Shown piece after piece: positions 53,896-62,071 of a stretch of DNA of 64,000 bases. Every line of letters starts with the position of its first letter. Position 1 is the first letter of the stretch. A program made the translations under genes and the position numbers. Under the pieces are notes generated by a model that saw only the letters and a program-made list of their open reading frames with translations, searched no databases and was not told the origin of the DNA. Origin of the DNA: CAYPTB01 sp964413535 (lineage in GTDB: Bacteria > Planctomycetota > UBA1135 > GCA-002686595); assembly GCA_964413535.1 (NCBI GenBank), contig CAYPTB010000010.1, forward strand, positions 157,508-221,507, given 5' to 3'.

Positions 53896-55218
53896 ATGCG
53901 CGCCGCTCTCGCGATCGCCCTCGCCGCGGGCTGTGCGGCTTGCACGCCGAGTGCGGCGCGCGTCGAGCCGGAGCGCCGCGTGGTGCTCGTGACGATCGAC
54001 ACGCTGCGCTTCGACGCCTTGCACGGCGGCGGAGGCCGTGAGACGGCGATGCCGAAAACCCAGGCCTGGGCGCGCGAAGCGACCGTCTTCGAGCGCTTCT
54101 TCAGCGCGTCGACCGTCACGCAGTCCGCCCACGCCTCGCTCCTGACGGGACTCGCCCCCTGGCGGCACGGCGTGACGCGCAACGGGCTCGTGCTCGCGGG
54201 CACGCGCGAGACGCTCCCCGAGGTTCTGAGCGCCGCCGGTTGGCGCACGGGCGCCGTCGTGGCGTCGTTCCCGTTGACGCGCGCCATGGGCTTCGACCAG
54301 GGTTTCCTGGTCTTCGTCGAGCGCTTCGACGTCCGCATGGGACGCGCCTGGAACGAGCTCCCGGTCGAGGAGTTCTACTCGCTCGGCCGTGAGACCACCG
54401 ATCGCGCGCTCGCGTTGCTCGACGAGCTTTCGGGCGAATCGCAGTTCCTGTGGGTGCACTACTTCGACCCGCACGCGCCGTACGGCGACGCCGCGGGTGT
54501 CGAGCCGCTGCTCTTCCCCAAGCTGCAGCGCGCCGTCTTCGACCGGCCGGGGACGGACGAGGCGGAGGACGCGCTCGCTCGCGCGCGGGAGCTCTACGCG
54601 CGGGACGTCGCGGCGCTCGACGGCGAGCTCGCGCGCCTCTTGCGCCGCCTCGCGGCCGATGCCGAGCGCGTGGAGACGCACGTCGTGCTCACGGCCGATC
54701 ACGGCGAGAGCTTCGGCGAGCACGGCTCGCTCGGTCACGGGCGCCGCTTGACCGCTCCCGAGCTGCACGTGCCGCTCGTGGTGCACTCACCGCGGTTCTT
54801 GCGCGGCGTGCGCTCCGAGCCCGTCGGCTCCGTCGACGTGGCGGCGACGCTCGCGGCGCTCGCCGGCGTGCCGTGGAGCGCCGAGCTGGGCCGGGACCTG
54901 TCGGGGAGTCTCGAGCGCGACGGGCGCGTGGTCGGGATGCGGGCGACCTTCGCCGAGCCGGTCGTCGACGAGCGCACCGACGGGACGCGCGCGACCCTCG
55001 CGGGCCCACGCTGGTTCGCGTTCGACGACGGTGTGCTCTGGAGCGGCGACGGGGAGACGGTCGTGCGCGAGGACGACGAGCTCGCGCCCGCGCCGCCCGC
55101 GCTGGCGGCGCGCCTGCGGGAGCTCTTCGCGGGCTTCGCGGGCGAGACCGAAGAGGCGTCGGTGCTCGAGGACGCCGGGGCGCACGCGGCGCTGCGCGAG
55201 CTCGGTTACGCGGAGTGA
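53896..55218 (+). CDS. Alkaline-phosphatase-superfamily (sulfatase-like) lipoprotein
   Basis: 440 residues. Lipoprotein signal ALAIALAAGCAAC. Motifs: LVTIDTLRFDALHGGG (metal site), ASTVTQSAHASLLTG with Thr75 in the nucleophile position and no Pro, VHYFDPHAPYGDA and LTADHGESFGEHG with LGHGRR. Ends LRELGYAE like its three paralogues in this window. The Thr nucleophile and missing Arg argue against a formylglycine sulfatase. TACGCT ends 7 nt before the ATG. Confidence 0.82.
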   Translation: MRAALAIALAAGCAACTPSAARVEPERRVVLVTIDTLRFDALHGGGGRETAMPKTQAWAREATVFERFFSASTVTQSAHASLLTGLAPWRHGVTRNGLVLAGTRETLPEVLSAAGWRTGAVVASFPLTRAMGFDQGFLVFVERFDVRMGRAWNELPVEEFYSLGRETTDRALALLDELSGESQFLWVHYFDPHAPYGDAAGVEPLLFPKLQRAVFDRPGTDEAEDALARARELYARDVAALDGELARLLRRLAADAERVETHVVLTADHGESFGEHGSLGHGRRLTAPELHVPLVVHSPRFLRGVRSEPVGSVDVAATLAALAGVPWSAELGRDLSGSLERDGRVVGMRATFAEPVVDERTDGTRATLAGPRWFAFDDGVLWSGDGETVVREDDELAPAPPALAARLRELFAGFAGETEEASVLEDAGAHAALRELGYAE

Positions 55219-55343
55219 GTCCGCGCGCGGCCCGGCGCCTCGGGCGCAGCACGACGGCGTGCCGCGAGCGACCGGGGTCGTCTCCACGAGGACGGGCGAC
55301 GCCACCGGTTTCACGCGCTAGTTCGACGCGCCCGGCCGAATGC

Positions 55344-56315
55344 TCAGGCCCGTTGCGCGCCCGCGAGCTCGAGGAGGAGCTCTCGCCAGGCCTCGCGCTC
55401 GCGTTCGGGGGCGAAGCGCGGCGCGACTGCGAGCGAGGCCGCGCGCAGGCGCGCGAGGAATGCGGGCTCGCGCTCGGCCCGGAGCATGAGCGCGCGCAGA
55501 CCGCGCGTGTCTCCGACCTGGAACAGCCCGGGATGCCGCGCGCCGAGGAGACCGACGTTGGCGTCGATGCGCGAGGCGAGGATCCCGACGCCCAGCACCG
55601 CGGCTTCGATCACGGCGTTCGAAGCGCCCTCGATGCCGGATGCGAGGACGAGCAGGTGGCTCGCGGCGAGTCGGCGCAGGGTCGCGGCGTGCTTCTCCTC
55701 GCCGATCCAGCGATAGCGCGGGTTCGCGCGCTCCTCGGCGCGCGCGCGCACGGCGAACGCCGGGTCGAGCGCGCGGCCGAGGTGCGTGACCGCGAGGCGC
55801 GAGCTCCGTGGGACGCTGCGCACCGCGAGCGCCGCGCGCAGCGGATCCTTCTCGCGGCGCAGGTGGGCCAGGACGAGCACGTCGAAACGCTCCGCCGCGG
55901 GAGCGGGGTGCCGCGCGGGCCCAACGGCCGATGGATGGATCACCCAGGTCTTCGCGCGGAAGCGCGCCGGGAGCGCGCGCAGCGCGCGCTCCTGCAGGAC
56001 CACGATGCGGGTCGCGAGCTCGAGGCTCGCTCGCACCGCAGGGTCCCCGCACGGGAGGTCGCCGTACAGATCGGTTCCGGTCAGGACGACGACGAGCGGA
56101 CGGCCGGGGAAACGCTCGTGGAAGGCGGCGACGGCGGGGGCGCTCTTGCGGGCGTGCAAGGCGACGAGGACGGCAGGCCGACCGCGCAGAGCCGCATCGA
56201 TGCGGACGCGGTGGCCGAGCCCGCGCAGGATGCGCGCCCAGCGCAAGGCGGTGATGCGGTTGCCCTGCATCGAGCCCGCGGGTGCGGGACACGCGATCTG
56301 GATGTCCAGCGACAC
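55344..56315 (-). CDS. senB: SenB, selenosugar synthase (glycosyltransferase)
   Basis: 323 residues from GTG. SenB couples selenophosphate to UDP-GlcNAc-type sugars in selenoneine biosynthesis (GT family with TIGR04348 features). Matching stretches: MQGNRITALRWARILRGLGH, VALHARKSAPAVAAFH, VVVLTGTDLYGDLP, HLRREKDPLRAALAVR, RYRWIGEEKHAATLRRLAAS, EGASNAVIEAAVLGVGILAS. It is divergent from selD, whose product supplies the selenophosphate. SenA, the third enzyme, is not in the window. An upstream TTG at 56351 could add 12 residues. Confidence 0.85.
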   Translation of the reverse strand: MSLDIQIACPAPAGSMQGNRITALRWARILRGLGHRVRIDAALRGRPAVLVALHARKSAPAVAAFHERFPGRPLVVVLTGTDLYGDLPCGDPAVRASLELATRIVVLQERALRALPARFRAKTWVIHPSAVGPARHPAPAAERFDVLVLAHLRREKDPLRAALAVRSVPRSSRLAVTHLGRALDPAFAVRARAEERANPRYRWIGEEKHAATLRRLAASHLLVLASGIEGASNAVIEAAVLGVGILASRIDANVGLLGARHPGLFQVGDTRGLRALMLRAEREPAFLARLRAASLAVAPRFAPEREREAWRELLLELAGAQRA

Positions 56316-56368
56316 GGCGCTATCCTCGCGCCCCGCCGGGTGCGTTTCCAAGCGCGCCGGCCGAACCC

Positions 56369-57421
56369 TTGGACGAGATCCGACTCACACAACTGGTGCC
56401 TGCCGGCGGCTGAGCTCGCAAGCTCGGCGCCGAGGACCTGGTGCAGGTCCTCCGACAGATCGCACCCTTCACGAACTCCTGGGTCGACGCAGACGTCGGC
56501 CCCATGGAGGACGCTGCCCTCTTGCTCCCAGAGGGCGAGGCGGGGGAGCGCGCGCTCGCGTTCACCGTCGACTTCATCACGCCCATCGTGGACGACCCCT
56601 GGTCCTTCGGTGCGATCGCGGCGGCCAACTCGATCTCGGACGTGTACGCGATGGGCGGGAGGCCGCGCGCGGCGCTCTCGATCTGCGGCTTCCCCGAAGA
56701 CCGGGTCTCGAAGGAGCGGCTCGCCGCGATCTTCCGCGGCGGGCGGGACAAGGCAGCCGAGGCGGGCTGCGCGATCGTGGGGGGGCACACGGTGCTCGAC
56801 CCGGAGCTCAAGTACGGCCTGTGCGTGATCGGCTCGGTTGATCCAGCGCGCGCGTTGCGGCAGACGGGCGCGCGGCCGGGCGACCGTCTGGTGCTCACCA
56901 AGCCGATCGGCACGGGCATCGCCGCGCAGGGCATCAAGAAGGACAGGGTGTCGCCGGCGGACGTCGAGCGCGCCATCGCCTGCATGTCCGCGTTGAACGC
57001 CGTCGGGTGCGACGGGGCGCTCGCCGTGGGAGCGCGCGCCGCGACCGACGTCACCGGCTTCGGCCTACTCGGGCACCTGCACAACCTGGCCGCGGGCTCG
57101 CGCGTCGCGGCGCGGCTCGTCGCGAGCGCCGTCCCGGTCTTCGACTTCGCGCGCGCGCTCGCGCACGAGGGCGTGGTCCCGGGCGGCACGAAGCGCAACT
57201 CGAGCTACGTCGCGCCGCACGCGCGCTTCGATCCGACGATCTCCGAGCCGGAGCGCCTGCTGCTCGCCGACGCGCAGACCTCGGGCGGACTCCTGATCGC
57301 CGTCGCGCCCGACCGCTGCGACGCCCTGGTCCGGTATCTCGAGGCGCACGGGGCGCTCGCCGCGGCCGTCGTCGGCGAGATCCTGGCGGGCGAACCGGGA
57401 GCGCTCGAGATCGTTCCCTAG
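56369..57421 (+). CDS. selD: Selenide, water dikinase SelD, a predicted selenoprotein (TGA = Sec15)
   Basis: 350 residues including selenocysteine. Makes selenophosphate from selenide and ATP. From TTG 56369 the frame reads MDEIRLTQLVPAGG, then TGA (56411-56413), then ARKLGAEDLVQVLRQ. TGA falls exactly where other SelD proteins have the catalytic Cys or Sec, three residues before the essential Lys18. Reading stops at TGA in standard decoding, so a start at 56441 would lose 24 residues and both catalytic residues. A SECIS-like hairpin follows. Later motifs: DFITPIVDDPWSFGAIAAAN, SDVYAMGGRPRAAL, GGHTVLDPELKYG, TDVTGFGLLGH. Adjacent to senB, so it may serve selenoneine synthesis (SenC role) as well as Sec-tRNA. 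Confidence 0.9.
56432..56452 (+). promoter_or_regulatory. Bacterial SECIS-like hairpin in selD
   Basis: Perfect 8-bp stem GAGGACCT/AGGTCCTC with the 5-nt apical loop GGTGC (starts with G, contains GU). It begins 18 nt after the selD UGA, within the spacing of bacterial SECIS elements read by SelB. Confidence 0.8.
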
Positions 57422-57443
57422 TTGGAGACACTCGCGCGGCGCG

Positions 57444-58862
57444 TCAGCGCTGCGGCTTCGTGCGCGCGTGCTCCCCGCGCTGCTCCGCCGAAGCGGGGGG
57501 CGTACGGCTGGAGGGGAGCGCGCCCGGCACCTCGGACGCGTTCCACGACCGAATGGGCGCGCCGTCACCGGCGCTCTCGGCGGAAGGAGCTGCCTGCGTC
57601 GCCCCCACGCCCTTCGACATGCCGAGCACCCGACCGAGGACGATCGCGGCGATGCCCACGAAGCCGCTGAAGAGCGCTCCCATCTTGGCCTGGCCCTGGA
57701 ACAGGGCGTTCGTCGGGAAGGCGGCGCCCGAGACGAACAGCGCGACGGTCAATCCCAGGGACGCGACGAAGCCCGCCATGACGAGTTCGCGCAAGCCCAT
57801 GCGCTCCGGTAGGGGGAAGCCGAGCTTCGCTCCGAGTATTCCGAAGAGTGTGATGCCGAGCGTCTTCCCGATCACGAGCGACCCGAGGATGATCCAGGTC
57901 ATCGGACCGATGCCGCTGAAGGCGACGCCGGCGTTGGCGAAGGCGAAGAAGAACAGCCCGAAGTCGACGAACGCCTTCATGCTGTGCTCGAAGTGGTGCA
58001 GCGCCGAGTGCGCGTGCGCGTCCGGAAGGGCGAGATCCACTTCGTCCTGCTCGGCGAAGAGACCTGTGTCGCGCTTGGGTCCGGGGAGGAAGGGGACGAC
58101 GAAGACGAGCGCGAGCGCCGGGTGCAGGTGCGCCAGCATCAGGCCGCACCAGGCGACGGGACCCGCAGCGAACACGTAGGGCTGCCAGGCTTGGACCTTG
58201 GCCTTGCGCAACGAGAACGCGATCGCCATGGCCAACAGCACGAGGCCCAGCCAGGCCGGCTCGGCGGGCTGCGAGGGATCGCCGTAGAAGACCGCGATGA
58301 TCCCCAGGCCGATCCCGTCGTCGGCGACCGCCAGGAGGAGCAGGAAGTTGATCGCGGGGTGTCCCTTGCCGAACACTGCGCGCGCCACCAGCCAAGCGAG
58401 GGCGATGTCGGTCGCGGTGGGGATGCCCCAACCCTTCCGCAAGAGGGCGGGGTCCGCGTCGGCCGGGAAGAAGCCGAGCTCCATCGCCAAGTAGAGCGCT
58501 CCGAAGAAGACGCCCACCGGCCCGATCACGCCGCCGAGCGTGGCGAAGAGCGGGTTCATGGCCTTCCGCAACGGGTTCAGGTTCCCTCCCGGCAGGCAGG
58601 ACTCCACGATCTCCTTCGTGGCGATCCCGAAGAAGAACACCATGAACACGTCGTTGACGAGGAAGTGCAGCGTGAGGTGGTGGCCGAAGAGCGCGAAGTG
58701 GCCGGGAAGCTCCCAGTGCGGCGTGTCGTGCCCGGCGCCGAACCAGTAGTCGTAGGCGGCAGGCGCGAGGTTCGCGGCGACGAGCGCGGTGAAGACACCC
58801 GCGATCAGCGGGATCGAGAACTCGCGCAGGAGGCTGACGACGCTCTTCTGGGACTGGCTCAA
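57444..58862 (-). CDS. nhaA: NhaA Na+/H+ antiporter
   Basis: 472 residues from TTG. About twelve membrane segments. GWGIPTATDIALAWLV and VADDGIGLGIIAVF carry the ion-binding Asp residues. The beginning VVSLLREFSIPLIAGVF and TKEIVESCLPGGNLNPLRKA match the family. The tail of about 60 residues is Ser/Ala-rich. AGGAG lies 10 nt before the TTG; an open frame continues upstream to 59120 but has no usable start or homology. Exports Na+ for protons in pH and sodium homeostasis, which fits a marine or saline habitat. Confidence 0.93.
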   Translation of the reverse strand: MSQSQKSVVSLLREFSIPLIAGVFTALVAANLAPAAYDYWFGAGHDTPHWELPGHFALFGHHLTLHFLVNDVFMVFFFGIATKEIVESCLPGGNLNPLRKAMNPLFATLGGVIGPVGVFFGALYLAMELGFFPADADPALLRKGWGIPTATDIALAWLVARAVFGKGHPAINFLLLLAVADDGIGLGIIAVFYGDPSQPAEPAWLGLVLLAMAIAFSLRKAKVQAWQPYVFAAGPVAWCGLMLAHLHPALALVFVVPFLPGPKRDTGLFAEQDEVDLALPDAHAHSALHHFEHSMKAFVDFGLFFFAFANAGVAFSGIGPMTWIILGSLVIGKTLGITLFGILGAKLGFPLPERMGLRELVMAGFVASLGLTVALFVSGAAFPTNALFQGQAKMGALFSGFVGIAAIVLGRVLGMSKGVGATQAAPSAESAGDGAPIRSWNASEVPGALPSSRTPPASAEQRGEHARTKPQR

Positions 58863-59231
58863 GGGGAAGGGCTCCTGCGACCGTCGCGGCCGATGCGAGG
58901 AGGTGGGGAAGGTCGGGGGCGGTGGAGATTCGAAGCTACCCGGCGTCGGATGGCGAAGGCTCCCTACTGAAACTCTAGCCGCCAAAAGGCGGGGCTTCGG
59001 CGCGGTGGGGGGGGGACCGAACGGGGGGCGTTCGGACCTTCCGCGGACGACGACTTGCCTCCGGTGGACCGACGGGCGACACTGGTCCGACCAGGTTCCT
59101 CTCCTCGCCTCCGTTTCCAAACACCTGGCCGCCGCCCGTCGTCCGATCCCGCGCCTAGGTTCCTGCGGATTCCGGCCGATACACCCCCGGGCTCGAGGTC
59201 AACCCCTCTCGACCGACGAGCTTTCTCCGCA
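58863..59231. other. 369-bp divergent intergenic region between nhaA and the multiheme gene
   Basis: No credible gene. It has the nhaA Shine-Dalgarno, a small CCGCC-AAAA-GGCGG hairpin at 58979-58992, and a poly-G run near 59006-59013. Promoters for both divergent genes must be here, but no clear -35/-10 pair stands out. Confidence 0.6.
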
Positions 59232-62042
59232 ATGAGCTACTCGCACGACGCGCCCCCGGCGAGGCGTCGCAAGCCGTACGTCCCCGCCATCGGCCCGCGG
59301 CTCAAGAAGCTGCTGTGGATCGTGCTGGGCGGATTCGCGCTGCTCGGCGTCAACTCCGTCTACCTGGCCGCCATCACCTTCTTCGAGTGGCAGAGCGGCC
59401 AGACGTACCAGAACTACTTCTACGAGTGGATGTTCTTCGGGCACCTGGTCCTGGGGCTCGTACTCGTCCTGCCCGTGCTGGTCTTCGGGGTCCTGCACAT
59501 CCGAAACGCGCACGACCGGCCGAATCGGCGCGCCGTGCGCGTCGGCTACGCGCTGTTCACGACGGCGCTCGTGCTCGTCGCGAGCGGTTTCGCGCTGGCG
59601 CGGTTCGACGTGAAGGGCTTCGAGTTCGCCATCCGCGACCCGGCGACGCGCGACGTCTTCTACTGGATCCACGTGGTCGCGCCGCTCGTGTGCATCTGGC
59701 TCTTCGTGCTGCACCGCCTGGCCGGCAAGCGCATCAAGTGGCGCGTCGGGGTGGCGTGGGCGGGAGCGTCCGCCGCGTTCGCGCTGGTCATGGTCCTGCT
59801 CCACTCGCAGGATCCGCGCAAGTGGAACGTGGTCGGCCCGAAGACGGGCGAGAAGTACTTCTTCCCTTCCCTCGCGCGGACCTCGACGGGGAACTTCATA
59901 CCGGCCGAAACGCTGATGATGGACTCGTACTGCGTGCAGTGCCACGCGGACGTCCACGCCGACTGGTCGGTCTCGGCGCACCGCTTCAGCTCCTTCAACA
60001 ACCCCGCTTACCTGTTCTCCGTGCGCGAAACGCGCAAGGTCGGTTTCGAGCAGGACGGCAACGTGCAGGCCTCCCGGTTCTGCGCCGGTTGCCACGATCC
60101 GGTGCCGTTCTTCAGCGGAGCCTTCGACGATCCCGACTTCGACGACGTGCACGACCCCACCTCGCAGGCGGGCATCACGTGCACCTCCTGCCACGCGATC
60201 ACCCACATCAACAGCCCGCGCGGCAACTCGGACTTCACGGTCGAGGAGCCGGTCCACTATCCCTTCGCGTTCTCCGATAATCCGTTCCTCCAGTGGGTGA
60301 ACCGTCAGCTCGTGAAGGCGAAGCCCGCCTTCCACAAGAAGACCTTCTTGAAGCCGCTGCACAAGACGGCCGAGTTCTGCGCCGGTTGTCACAAGGTGCA
60401 CCTGCCGCCCGAGCTCAACAAGTACAAGTGGCTGCGCGGGCAGAACCACTACGATCCGTACCATCTGTCCGGCGTCTCGGGGCACGGCGTGCAGAGCTTC
60501 TACTATCCGCCCAAGGCCACGCACGACTGCCAGACCTGCCACATGCAACTCGCGCCTTCCGACGACTTCGGCGCGCGCGACTTCGACGGCACCGGCGAGC
60601 TCAAGGTGCACGACCACCAGTTCCCGTCGGCGAACACGGCGATCCCGTACCTGCTCGGGCTGGGGGAGGAGGCCATCCAAGCGCACCGGGCGTTCAACGA
60701 GGGCGTGATGCGTCTGGACGTCTTCGGCATCCACGAAGAGGGGACGATCGACGGCCCGCTCCACGCGCCGATCCGGCCCGAGTTGCCCGAGCTGGAGCCG
60801 GGCGCCACCTACCTCGTCGACGTGGTCATCCGCACGCTGAAGATGGGGCACATCTTCACGCAGGGGACGGCGGACTCGAACGAGGTGTGGATGGACGTCA
60901 CCGCGCGGAGTGGTGAGCACGTCATCGGACGCAGCGGCGGACGCGCGGAGGACGGGGAAGTGGACCGTTGGTCGCACTTCGTCAATGCCTACGTGATCGA
61001 TCGGGAGGGCCGCCGCATCAACCGGCGCAACGCTCAGGACATCTTCCTGCCGCTCTACAGCCACCAGATCCCCCCGGGAGCCGCGGACGTCGTGCACTAC
61101 CGGCTCGAAGTGCCCGAGGATGCGACGGAACCGATCGAGTTCGAGGTGGCGCTGCAGTACCGCAAGTTCGACACGGAGTACATGAAGCTCTTCCAGGGGG
61201 AGCAATTCGACGGCAACGACCTGCCGATCATGACGCTCGCGGTCGACCGAGTGATTCTTCCCGTGCGCGGCGGTGCGCCCGCGACGAACGAGCCGTCCGC
61301 CATTCCCGAGTGGCAACGCTGGAACGACTACGGCATCGGCCTCCTGCGCAAGGGCGAGTCCGGCGCGAACAAGGGCGAGTTGCGCCAAGCCGAATTCGCG
61401 TTCACGAAGGTCGAGGAACTGGGTCGACCCGACGGCCCGATGAACCTCGGCCGCGTCTATCAGAAGGAGGGGCGCCTCGACGAGGCCGTGGTCGCCCTGA
61501 ACCGCGCCGCGGCGTTCGATCCCCCGGCCTACCCGTGGGTGGTGGAGTGGTTCACGGGACTCGTCAACAAGCAGAACGGCTTCCTGGACGATGCGCTGGC
61601 GAGCTTCCACTCCGTCTACGACATGTGGCAGACGCAGGAGGCGCGCGAGCGCGAGTTCGACTTCCGCGAGGACTACAACCTGCTCAACGAGATCGGGCAG
61701 ACCACGTTCGAGCGCGCGAAGCAGGAGCGGGGAGTGGAGCGCAAGGAGGCTCGCGACGCGTTCCTGCGCGAATCCGTCGGTTGGTTCGACAAGGTTCTCG
61801 CGCTCGATCCCGAGAACATGTCGGCCCACTACAACCTGGCGCTCGTTCACGACTTGCTCGGCGATGCGGAGAAGGCCGAGAACCACCGTGCGCTCCACGC
61901 GCGCTACAAGCCCGACGACAATGCGAGCGGCTACGCCATCGGCCAGGCGCGGCGCATGGATCCCGCGGCGAACCACGCCGCGGAGGCGGTCGTGATCTAC
62001 GACCTGCACAGGCCGGGGGCATACGGCCTGCCCCGCGAGTGA
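59232..62042 (+). CDS. Membrane pentaheme cytochrome c with TPR domain
   Basis: 936 residues. Four hydrophobic segments in residues 20-190 look like a membrane cytochrome b-type or quinol-interacting anchor. Five CXXCH heme sites follow at about residues 234 (CVQCH), 284 (CAGCH), 317 (CTSCH), 383 (CAGCH) and 433 (CQTCH). A beta-rich part lies at 500-690 and TPRs at about 700-930 (GPMNLGRVYQKEGRLDEAVV; MSAHYNLALVHDLLGDAEKA). Resembles cytochrome c554-like multiheme proteins with a C-terminal TPR. It could carry electrons from the quinone pool to a periplasmic or external acceptor. Co-directional with the CRTAC1 gene 29 nt downstream. Confidence 0.85.
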   Translation: MSYSHDAPPARRRKPYVPAIGPRLKKLLWIVLGGFALLGVNSVYLAAITFFEWQSGQTYQNYFYEWMFFGHLVLGLVLVLPVLVFGVLHIRNAHDRPNRRAVRVGYALFTTALVLVASGFALARFDVKGFEFAIRDPATRDVFYWIHVVAPLVCIWLFVLHRLAGKRIKWRVGVAWAGASAAFALVMVLLHSQDPRKWNVVGPKTGEKYFFPSLARTSTGNFIPAETLMMDSYCVQCHADVHADWSVSAHRFSSFNNPAYLFSVRETRKVGFEQDGNVQASRFCAGCHDPVPFFSGAFDDPDFDDVHDPTSQAGITCTSCHAITHINSPRGNSDFTVEEPVHYPFAFSDNPFLQWVNRQLVKAKPAFHKKTFLKPLHKTAEFCAGCHKVHLPPELNKYKWLRGQNHYDPYHLSGVSGHGVQSFYYPPKATHDCQTCHMQLAPSDDFGARDFDGTGELKVHDHQFPSANTAIPYLLGLGEEAIQAHRAFNEGVMRLDVFGIHEEGTIDGPLHAPIRPELPELEPGATYLVDVVIRTLKMGHIFTQGTADSNEVWMDVTARSGEHVIGRSGGRAEDGEVDRWSHFVNAYVIDREGRRINRRNAQDIFLPLYSHQIPPGAADVVHYRLEVPEDATEPIEFEVALQYRKFDTEYMKLFQGEQFDGNDLPIMTLAVDRVILPVRGGAPATNEPSAIPEWQRWNDYGIGLLRKGESGANKGELRQAEFAFTKVEELGRPDGPMNLGRVYQKEGRLDEAVVALNRAAAFDPPAYPWVVEWFTGLVNKQNGFLDDALASFHSVYDMWQTQEAREREFDFREDYNLLNEIGQTTFERAKQERGVERKEARDAFLRESVGWFDKVLALDPENMSAHYNLALVHDLLGDAEKAENHRALHARYKPDDNASGYAIGQARRMDPAANHAAEAVVIYDLHRPGAYGLPRE

Positions 62043-62071
62043 GGGCGCCCATCTCCCACAAGGAGCCTCGA

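Noticed and set aside
58863..59120. Longer NhaA N-terminus
   Set aside because: The frame is open but has no start codon with an RBS, and the peptide is Pro/Arg/Ser-rich without similarity to NhaA.
59199..62009. 936-codon - strand frame opposite the multiheme cytochrome
   Set aside because: Val/Glu/Arg-rich antisense shadow; five CXXCH motifs and TPRs on the + strand settle the coding strand.
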